Of a stretch of 64,000 nucleotides of DNA, positions 51,694 through 61,100 are shown piece by piece. Location: assembly GCA_964035545.1 (NCBI GenBank), contig OZ037769.1:2387001-2451000 (forward strand), given 5' to 3'. A program made the translations under genes and the position numbers. This DNA comes from Bugula neritina (lineage: Eukaryota > Bryozoa > Gymnolaemata > Cheilostomatida > Bugulidae). The stretch's first letter is position 1, and every line of letters starts with the position of its first letter. Below the pieces are notes generated by a model. That model was not told the DNA's origin. It saw only the letters and a list, made by a program, of their open reading frames with translations, and made no database searches.

Positions 51694-52524
51694 GTACATA
51701 GTCTGACACTTCAACTCGCACCTATTCTCACCTATCTCCGCTAATTGTCCTGTTCGGGTAGCGATGTCTGACACTTCAATGTCTTGAGAAATCCCGCTCT
51801 AGCATCAAGGCAGCAGTTTATATATTCTTACAATATTTTGATATATATTATTTTAATGGAAGAATCATGTATTTTATGTTATCATACTGTATACAGAATG
51901 TTTTGTTAATTTACAAACTGTTGTTTCAAAATTTAGATGCATCTTACTACAACTTAGCCATTTTATTGTTATATATAGTGCCCTGCTATATGCAAACCAA
52001 CCATAACTGTTGTGGATGGTTACAGATGTTATTATGGACATGCTTAGTGATTGTCATTATGCAGTCATATAATGATCATACTACATAGTCTAGTACTATT
52101 GTTAATGTATTTATTTCTATACTATTATTGTGTTTCAATATAATATGTATTGACCATGAAAGAGTTGATTAAAGTTTTGGGTTTATAATATAATAGTCTA
52201 AATGTTGGCTTTTTGGTGCAGCCAACTTAGCTGTACATACTCTGCACATAATACAAACTACGGAAGAGCATAGAATAGCTAACATATTTATAAAACTTCA
52301 GCGATAGCTGCTTGTTGTTACATTATACTAATATATATAATGTAACAAAAGCTTGCAATGCTCTTGGAATGTCCTAACATCCACGTTAGTGTATTTATGT
52401 TGAATGCATATATATGCTATATACTGCTATACACTATATACTACTATACACTATTATATACACTATATACTACTATACACTATATACTACTACATTGAGT
52501 ACATATACTACTACACACTATATA
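51694..52524. other. non-coding, AT-rich
   Basis: Downstream flank of the small gene. Imperfect tatac/tactac repeats run from about 52405 to 52530 and generate a Tyr/Ile-rich spurious frame. Confidence 0.55.
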
Positions 52525-52688
52525 CTACCATATACACTCCAATCATACCCTATATACCGTTATCTACACTCTATAAAGTATATATAATATACTATAAACT
52601 ATACACACCCCTTTCCTTTTCCAACCCAGCAAACTTTATCTTATTAGCTTCATGATTAGCACTTCTTTTGATTCTGCAGATACTGCAA
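52525..52688. repeat. direct duplicate, copy A (bZIP exon)
   Basis: About 164 bp, nearly identical (about 3 differences) to 54338-54501, at an offset of 1813 bp. It contains the REPTOR-like last exon and its acceptor. Confidence 0.92.
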
Positions 52689-54284
52689 CAGAAACTTGTA
52701 GTATTGCAGCAAATAATACACAAACACAGTGAGAAAGGTTTTATACAGTATGATTTTTCATTCCCTGCATGGGGACAGTGTCAATGGAATAAAACCACCG
52801 CAACCATTACACCATTTCAACCATTGCTCAGAAATGCATTTACTCCACAATGCTAAATATCGGTGTGTTTATAACTCATAGAGACAGATGTTGGAAATAT
52901 AAACATGCCAGAGAGTGCCTGCTTTCATGTCTTTCCCAGCAAAGAGCTGAACTTAGCAGGTAGTTTCAGACTTTGGACCAGGGAATATGGGAACAGAGAT
53001 GTCACATGTATGGAACTATGTGGTGACAGACAGCTGAATGGCTGGTAGACAACTTACAACAGGTGATATGAATTTCCCATTATGGTTGATGGTAGATAAA
53101 TCTAATGTACATTAACTTGTTATGACTTGAACAGGGCAGGAACTTCAGCATGTCTGCACTTCCACATTATGTTATATATAGCTGATTATTAATTATATAT
53201 AGAACTGATATACAAATCAGTGTAGCTTGATAAAAACAGCAGGCCAAAGCTTTTACCGCAACTGACGGGTTTTATGAAGACTACAAAAACATAAAAGGAT
53301 TTTTATTTATACTGGGTGTCATGTTCCCCCCCCAAACCAGATTATTTTATGAAAACTTAAGAGCTTGGACTATCAAAATTTCTTTACAACTGCACTTTGA
53401 TGGGAATAGACTGAGCACGTTCGCAGGCACACATTTCAGAGCGCAGGCACACATTTCGGAGCGCAGGCACACATTTAGGAGCTGTAGTGGAAAAATTGAG
53501 ATAGCCTAAGTTTAAATTTTTGGTTGAATTTTGGTTTGGGGCACAGGTAGAAATTTTCATGAGAACATAACTGCTTTTGTCCTATTTTTAACCTAAAATA
53601 CAGGCTTTTTTCAATTTTTCCATTACTGCACCTACTTCCATACACCGGGATAACTTCACACACACTGGGATAACTCCACACACACTGGGATAACTCCACA
53701 CACACTGGGATAACTCCACACACACTGGGATAACTCCACACACACTGGGATAACTCCACACACACTGGGATAACTCCACACACAACGGGATAACTCCACA
53801 CACGCTGGGATAACTCCACACACACATTGGGATAACTCCACACACACCGGGATAACTCCACACACACTGGGATAACTCCACACACACTGGGATAACTCCA
53901 CACACACACCGGGATAACTCCACACACAACGGGATAACTCCACACACACCGGGATAACTAACCAGGAAGAGAGTTTCATTTTCTCCTTCCTGTCTTGCGT
54001 AGAATCTCCCAGAGACGACATTCTCTGGCCGATGCTCTCCATCTGCTTACCGAGTTGCGACAGCTTCTCGGGGTTTGGTGTGATGTCATTTCCTTCTCCT
54101 ATTCTAGCCTTGCCAAAGTGTCTCACCGTATTTTCTTGAGATTTATCAAACACAGGATCCGTGAAGACTATCTGCTGGTGCGGATCTTGAGGAGTCACTA
54201 CTTTCAACTCAAAATTCTGCTTTACTTTTGGTCCTTTCCGAAACTTCTTGTACTTCCAGAAAGAGTTGAACGCTTCGGCATATA
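52592..54284 (-). CDS. CREBRF/REPTOR-like bZIP factor, partial and degenerate
   Basis: REPTOR/CREBRF proteins are bZIP transcription factors acting downstream of TORC1 in the nutrient response. Exon A (53963 to about 54284; 5' limit uncertain) reads FWKYKKFRKGPK, then FTDPVFDKS, HFGKARIGEGNDITPNPEKL and DRKEKMKLSS. It ends at gttagt. Exon B (52592-52682) continues in phase as CICRIKRSANHEANKIKFAG before TAG. The family sequence here is [24 protein letters not shown]-like (known family, from memory), so the order and motif match. Oddities: the invariant basic-region Asn is Met, the following Arg is Cys, the usual TPVSELP segment before the basic region is absent, and the stop leaves no leucine zipper unless a weak gtgtgt donor before the stop is used. 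Upstream exons were not found. It is either a divergent gene or one decaying into a pseudogene. Confidence 0.7.
52689..53477. other. non-coding between REPTOR-like exons
   Basis: No exon on either strand. Three copies of an 18-bp unit, gcgcaggcacacatttcr, occur at 53420-53480, directly before the MITE. Confidence 0.55.
53478..53632. mobile_element. mariner-like MITE, copy 2
   Basis: A 155-bp element in opposite orientation to copy 1: left ggagctgtagtggaaaaatt, right (reverse complement) ggtgcagtaatggaaaaatt. TA flanks it on both sides (53476-53477 and 53633-53634). The interior aligns with the reverse complement of copy 1 (ttggttgaatttt, gagaacataactgcttttgt). Confidence 0.88.
53635..53960. 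repeat. 20-bp minisatellite beside the REPTOR-like exon donor, about 15 copies
   Basis: Unit tgggataactccacacacac with ca-length variants. On the minus strand the array starts within a few bases of the exon A donor (gttagttatccc), so the donor-adjacent sequence is the likely seed. Long Val/Cys/Trp-rich frames through it are artefacts. Confidence 0.93.
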
Positions 54285-54404
54285 CTTATTACGCAATACA
54301 AGTATGAACTAGACATACTAATATTATATACTACTATATACTATATACACTCCAATCATACCCTATATACCGTTATCTACACTCTATAAAGTACATATAA
54401 TATA

Positions 54405-54495
54405 CTATAAACTATACACACCCCTTTCCTTTTCCAACCCAGCAAACTTTATCTTATTAACTTCATGATTAGCACTTCTTTTTATTCTGCAGATA
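54405..54495 (-). pseudogene. second copy of the REPTOR-like bZIP exon
   Basis: It encodes CICRIKRSANHEVNKIKFAG and the same short tail with TAG, with intact acceptor and frame. It lies upstream of exon A in transcription order, so it cannot follow exon A. It could be the last exon of a tandem copy whose own exon A is missing, or a stranded duplicate. The surrounding 164 bp (54338-54501) is about 98% identical to copy A, so the event is recent. Confidence 0.7.
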
Positions 54496-54691
54496 CTGCA
54501 ATATTGGAAAACTAACAAGCATTAAAACTATACAAAATAATATAATATGAATTGAATACTGAGGTGAAAATTTTGCTTAGCCTTGGCTTATAACTTTTAA
54601 CTTGGCAGAAACAAGTATGATTGTTTTGCTTTATTTTTACAGTTGCAATGCATTTTTACAGTGTAAAATGTTAACCCATCAGTGTAGCTTA

Positions 54692-54736
54692 GACATTTTT
54701 CCTGTTAGCATATAATATGCTAACAGGAAAAATGTC
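54692..54736. repeat. perfect inverted repeat, 21-bp arms, 3-nt loop
   Basis: Arms gacatttttcctgttagcat(a) at 54692-54712 and 54716-54736 with loop taa. No mismatch. Confidence 0.92.
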
Positions 54737-54754
54737 CCATATATGTACTGCGCC

Positions 54755-55508
54755 ACAGGATAGTTAAGGGCATCCTCACTAAGAATATCATAAATTTCTC
54801 TCAAAATGTAGTTCAGGTTCTTGAATAATATTGTTTTGCGGGTGGGATGCGTATTGCCTACTTGCATTTGTTTAGCCCAAGATCAAACTACAGCCAATGA
54901 GCAGCAACCTTCATTAGGGCTGCGTTATCTATCAACATTCCATTATGGGTGCTACATAAACAAAGTACAAAGCGAGCTATTCATAATAGCCTGCCAGCTA
55001 GCAAGCCTATAATTAGCATGTATGCGCCAATATCTTCTCATCCCTACGTGCTCATTGAAGCGTGAAGCACTGCGCGCTGCTAGTTTCTTATGAAAAAATA
55101 TGGCATTTTCAGTGTATAAATCACCAATTTATGGGCAATCTAGCAGAGTTATTGGAAAATGAAAAAAAGTTGCACTGGAGAAATATCTCAGGATTCTAGC
55201 AGTGCAATTTTTATTCAGATATCATCTTTTGCTGCTGAGATATTTTACTGGTACTGAAAAGTCAGCTTTTCTGGCAAATTTGGCCAAAATTGGGCAGTTT
55301 TTTGTCTATAACTTTGCAAAAAAAATGAAAATTGAAATTTCCAAAAAAGTTGCACTGGGGAAAAACAAGATCTACAACATAGTTTTTAAATTTTGACTCT
55401 AGCACGATTAGGTGAGATTTTATTTTACTGGTACTGAATTCTTATATGATTACAATGCAAACCTCAGCAAGGCAGTTGCAGCTAAAAGGTTGCCTTTAAC
55501 TATCCTGT
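54755..55508. mobile_element. 754-bp MITE-like element with terminal inverted repeats
   Basis: The left end acaggatagttaagggcatc pairs with the right end, whose reverse complement is acaggatagttaaaggcaac. The flanks are gcgcc and gcgct, a possible 5-bp target duplication with one mismatch. The interior contains two diverged copies of a segment running from aaaagttgcactgg to tattttactggtactgaa. There is no transposase. The superfamily is uncertain. Confidence 0.78.
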
Positions 55509-58134
55509 GCGCTATAATATTTGTAGTATTAAACAATAATTAACTGCTAGGCTATATTAGTATTATAATATGTACTGATGACTGGATAAAAAATATTCTC
55601 CTCTCAACAAAAAGCTTAATCAAATTATTGGTTCTCTCTTACTCTTTATAACGCCCGGGTTCTATAACATATACATATTATAGGCTACAATAAGCTATAA
55701 GTCTCAGATAGCGCACGTATACTTGATCAGATCTCTTTGCAAAAGTTGTTGTAAAATATTTCAAAGTCAATACAATGATATGATGCAATACTTTATAATT
55801 AGGCTGTGACTGCTTATATACAATTATGCATAACATTTTAGCAAAATTAATTTTCACAAACTTAGGGTAGACGTTCTTGTAAATGTCTTCATGCCAAAAA
55901 TTTTTTAAGAATTGGCTAATGGTTTGTTTCATGTTCAGCCTCGTGATGCAAACACACTTGGACTTAAGGACTGATAATTCAATTTCTGATTAAATTTGCT
56001 TATCAATCAGATCATGGTTATCAGGAAATGTTTGCTTTTCGGTAATGTTTGCTTATATCAGGTTTAATATTTTCTTATCAAATAATGTCAAAAAAACTTC
56101 TTTTTGATGCATTGTTCGAATTTAATTATATCATAATATACTTTTTTCATATTTGTTTTTTTAAATAATTATATATTGTAGAAAATATTTGTGAATCCCT
56201 GAATATAATTTTATTAATTTTTGAACTTTTTCAATGAAAACCATGAATTAAATTCGAGCCCATTTTGTTATTGATATTTTTCCAGGCAAAGCAGTTTTAA
56301 TTTTAAATTTGAAAATATTTTACTTAAAATTGCTAATAATGCTACACACACACACACACTTACACGCACACACAGGTGCTACATTAAATGGCATTTGGTC
56401 TATTTATGTTTCAAACATTTAATTTGAAGTAATAAAGTATAGGTTTGCGTTTGTTTCCCTGCAGCTCATATATTCCAGTTCTCTATATATCATGCATAAA
56501 ATATGATTACAATGCATTTGACTTTTTAACAATAGTTTGTTGTATTTTCAATATTGCATCTGTGGTTTAGAATACTTTTTCATCTGCTGTATGCTTATAT
56601 TTTTTCTAATTTCATGCAGCTTTCAGCAGCATTGCAAGATGTTTAGGCAACTTCAAAGATATGGTTTTCTTTTCATATGTTAGGAAAATACAAACCTCAA
56701 GTTTCAGTTAAATAATATATTATGTAAATTTTCTTTTCCTCATATGAGCTAACATGTGTTGAGTATTTCAATTGCTTAAAATATAACTTTATATTAGAAA
56801 ATACAAAACATAATGCCAGTATAATGCTTGATGAAGTCTTATAAACCTGTAAAAATTAATCAAGTCACTATTATGATAAAACTATCTTCTGCGATATAAG
56901 ACAGAACTAGTTTATAAAAGATGTTATAAAACTACAAACTACAAATATTCTATATGTCATCATATGGAGCAGACATCAAATAAACTCATCCAGTTGGCAT
57001 TCAAATTTTCTTGTTCACTTCACCTATGTACCATAAGATATTTATCTGCTCAATAATTAGGAGTAATCTTTTCTTTATAAGTCGACTTTATTTAAATTTT
57101 TGTTTAAGCATTAGAGTTATCACCCTCTTGATCAAGTTGACACGATAATGTTTGGTTAGAGCCGCTATAATATAAACATTGAAAGCCTTTCACAGCGCTC
57201 CCAATTTGTTGCAGGCTAAATTTCAAGAAAAGCCTTGCCAAGTTCAAGGTTCTACTAGTATACTATGTATCGCGTTTCGACAGTGCATATGACATATGAC
57301 AAGGCTTCGATGATGGAATTACTAACTCTAAAGGCTTTATTCAAATTAGTATTATCTTATTTTTACTAATGAATAAAAAACTATATCATAATCATATGAT
57401 ATTGTGATTATACTTATATGTCAATAGTGTCAACATTAATTTAAGTTTTTTTACGCTACTACTAGATGAGACTGGTAGTACAGTGTACAACTACAGGTAC
57501 CCGTACTACTACTAGGAGTAGTACAGTACTAGTAGTAGTAGTAGTAGTAGTAGTACCCAAGTAGTAATTATTTGTAATTTTTTTATTCACTCATTCTTAA
57601 AGTTGATCATTCAAATAGATATACTAATACTGATAAATTACATTAATTTTAAAATAATTAGAATAATTATTAAAGCTGCAAATTAACTTTTTATTCAAAC
57701 TGCAAAAAGTAAAATTAAATTTTAAATGCATTTCAGTTTTCACTACCCAATCCCACCCATTTCTACTATTATTAGTGTTATGTGTTTTTAAATGAATATT
57801 GTAGTTGTTGTTGCATATTTATAATTTAGTAACTTGATCAAGTACTGAAAAGTTGTTTAAGTTAACTTGAGTCTACTCAGGTCATTAGTAATAGTTTACT
57901 TCACTTTAATTTTTTGTCTAGAAAATGATCAGTTCAATTTGTTTGGTCATTGTCTGGACTTAATTTGTCTTGCCCAGAAAATGATTTTTTATATTTAGCT
58001 ATGGAAAATTGCCATTGTTAATTATGCATGCAATGTGTTTGTTGTAAGTAGTAATTAACTTTGTCTAATTGTAGATGATAGTATGGCAGTTTGTAGATAG
58101 TGTGGGTTCATTCATATTCTAGAATATATTTCAG
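55509..58134. other. intergenic region upstream of TSC2
   Basis: AT-rich. It includes a (CA)n run near 56345 and a (TAG)n run at 57520-57560. No exon is supported. A non-coding TSC2 first exon and the promoter should lie here, because the first coding exon begins at an acceptor (tatttcag, 58134). Confidence 0.55.
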
Positions 58135-58175
58135 CTCCTTTGCCTGTGCTGAAGTACATACGCTCAAGTCAAGTT

Positions 58176-61100
58176 ATGTCAAAGGAAAAAGGTTTTGGAT
58201 CAAAACTGAAAGACCTATTTCTGGGTCCTCGCACAAAGCCTGTTCACAGAAATGAACACCACAAAGAGCTTGTGATAACTGCAGAGCATATACAAGTAAG
58301 TTACGATGTTCTCACGATATTTTTTTATTGAAAAACTTGCTATGCTAAAACATCATTCATTTATGTTGTAAGTATATTTAAATATGTTTATAATATCGGC
58401 AAATCATTCAAATACATCCTCTATTTTCTCACTTATTGTTTTGGAGTTATTCTCTCATTGTTTTAGGATGTGTCACCCAGTAGCCCTGCTAATAACAGAG
58501 AGAGACGAATTCTAGAACTCACACAACTAGTTGAGAAATACAGACTGGAGCCTGTACGTATTAAAATACATGTGATGTTTATAGAAGGACTCAATCTCCA
58601 CATGCGTCTATTTATACTTAATACTTTGATTTAATTATACAAATGATAAATTATTGTATAGCAATAATTTGAAATTAAATAAGTTCACTCTGCAACTTGC
58701 TTGACTAAAATTAACCCAGAAGTAGTATTTCGACTTTATGACATGAAATTAATGTATGAAAACTAATAAGTAAACATATTTGTTTGAGCTAAATTTTAAA
58801 TATGAAACTTGAAATTAGAAGCATTTTACTGACATTTACTGTTTGAGCTCCAAGCGCCGGGAAATTCATCAAGATTGTTCTCAACAATGAAACTTTTAGT
58901 GTTGAGTTATATTTAGCCAATGTGGATACTCAGCTATGTGTTGCAGCAACAGCATGTGTTTGTAGACAGCACCTGACGCCCTGACCAACGCTGTCAAAGA
59001 TCTTCTACAGAGTAATGATCAGCATAAACGCACTGTTGCTCTCAACTTCATACACGCCATTATAAGAGGACAGGTAAGGGTCTTCACATAGTAGATTATA
59101 GTGTGCAGGTAATAGTATACATATTAGATTATAGTGTGCAGGTAATAGTATACACAGTAGATTATAGTGTGCAGGTAATAGTACACACAGTAGATTATAG
59201 TATGCAGGTAATAATATACATAGTAGATTATAGTGTGCAGGTTTGGGTAGCAACACTGCATATGGTAGACTACTACTTAATAGTCTGTTGTCCACATCAA
59301 CCTGTATCAAACTCATGACTCAATAGCTGAATCATTGTAAATATCTACCTGCATCTAATGTGATGATTTTACAGTAATTTATTAGTATTAGTAAACATAT
59401 AGTCTGACTTTGTGAAACTTGTTGCTGGTATAATTGTTACCTGCAGTATATATTTACTAATTCAGTAAAGCTAGTGATAGTCAACTGTACTAGAATCTAT
59501 TGAGACTGTATTTTTACTGAATTATTTTTGTGTTGAGGATGAAGAACTGGGCATGCTCAGAGATTACTACTTCCATCTCATCTTCAAACATCAATTCAGG
59601 GAAGACCAGCCATTATTACTGAGAATGCTGGTCACACTGACTAAGGATGGACACAATCTCTCCTATATTGACCAGCAGGTTGGTCTGTCACTAGTAGTAA
59701 TAGTACTAGTAGTAGCAGTAGTGGTGGTAGTAGTAGTAGTAGTAGTAGTACTAGTAGTAGTACTAGTAGTAGTGGTGGTAGTAGTAGTGGTGGTAGTACT
59801 AGTAGTAGTAGTAGTAGTGGTAGTGGTAGTAGTAGTGGTACTAGTAGTAGTAGTAGTAGTGGTAGTGGTAGTAGTAGTGGTACTAGTAGTAGTGGTAGTA
59901 GTAGTAGTAGTAGTAGTATATATAAGGGTATGTAAATAAAACATTAAAATCTTGCAGATAGGAGATCTACTGGTGCAGTGGCTGAATGACTACAGTGTTT
60001 GTGATAATAAGAAAGATTTCCTTGAACTTCTTGTAAATCTCATAAAATACAATTCAGCTTTCATCGACGAAGACAAAGCAATGGAGCTGTTCAAGTGAGT
60101 ATTTCTCTGCATGTACTTATCTTATGGTAGCGTTTGCACATCATCTAGAGCAGGTTGGGACGTCATATATATTACAGAGTATATAAAAAGCAACTGTTTT
60201 AGTCTGTATCTTCTGTGCCACATATAGTCTATTCTACAACTAGCAAACACTATGATATATAATAACTAGCAGATGATCATGGTAAGACAACTTCTATTAC
60301 TCTTGCCTAAATTATGTGCAGTTTAGTGTATAGAGTGAAGCTAATAGACTGTATTTAGCATAGTTATGAGTATACATGTATGATTATACACACATATACC
60401 GTATAGTTATACTGTACACATGTATGGTTATACACATAAACCGTATAGTTATACTGTACACACATGTATGATTATACACATATACCGTATAGTATACTGT
60501 ACACACATGTATGGTTATACACATATACCGTATAGTATACTGTACACACATGTATGTTGATACACATATACCGTATAGTTATACTGTACACACGTGCGTA
60601 GAGTCAGCTGTACTATCTGTAACAAGACAAGCAGCGAGGCAGAGATACAGCTGTGTCTCCTCGTACTCGAGAACATCATGAAGTACTTCTACATCAAGTC
60701 CGCTGCCTTGCTGCCGCTCTGTATGACCCTGAGTCGTACTGTACTCATCGAGCCGTTTGTCCAGAGCTCTTGGAAACTCATGAAGGAACTCCTCGGCACC
60801 CACTTGGGGTACTCTGCTCTCTCTACCCTCACTAATATTCTGCATAACAGGTAATCAGGCAAGAACTTTGCATGATAAGGAGTTTTACACGACATTGAAG
60901 TTTGTGCTCTGTTTTTCATTATTTGATAATATTGTAATGATATCTGTTTGTTCTGTGTAAATTGATATTAAGATGCTAATTTTGGTAAGTTATTTTTGGG
61001 TTTGTAACTCAATTTTCAATCTGTGCACTTACTATTTTTGTAGAATTGAAACAGAAACTTGGTTCTGTTTTTAATTTATTCATTGTCAGTCCTGGCATAT

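Noticed and set aside
53475-54207. Val/Cys/Trp-rich 119-183 residue frames on the minus strand
   Set aside because: They are translations of the 20-bp minisatellite; only the first part of the longest one (REPTOR-like exon A) is real.
59553-59944. Poly-Val and poly-Thr frames on both strands
   Set aside because: Translation of the TAG/TGG microsatellite in TSC2 intron 4, fused to exon 4 on the plus strand.
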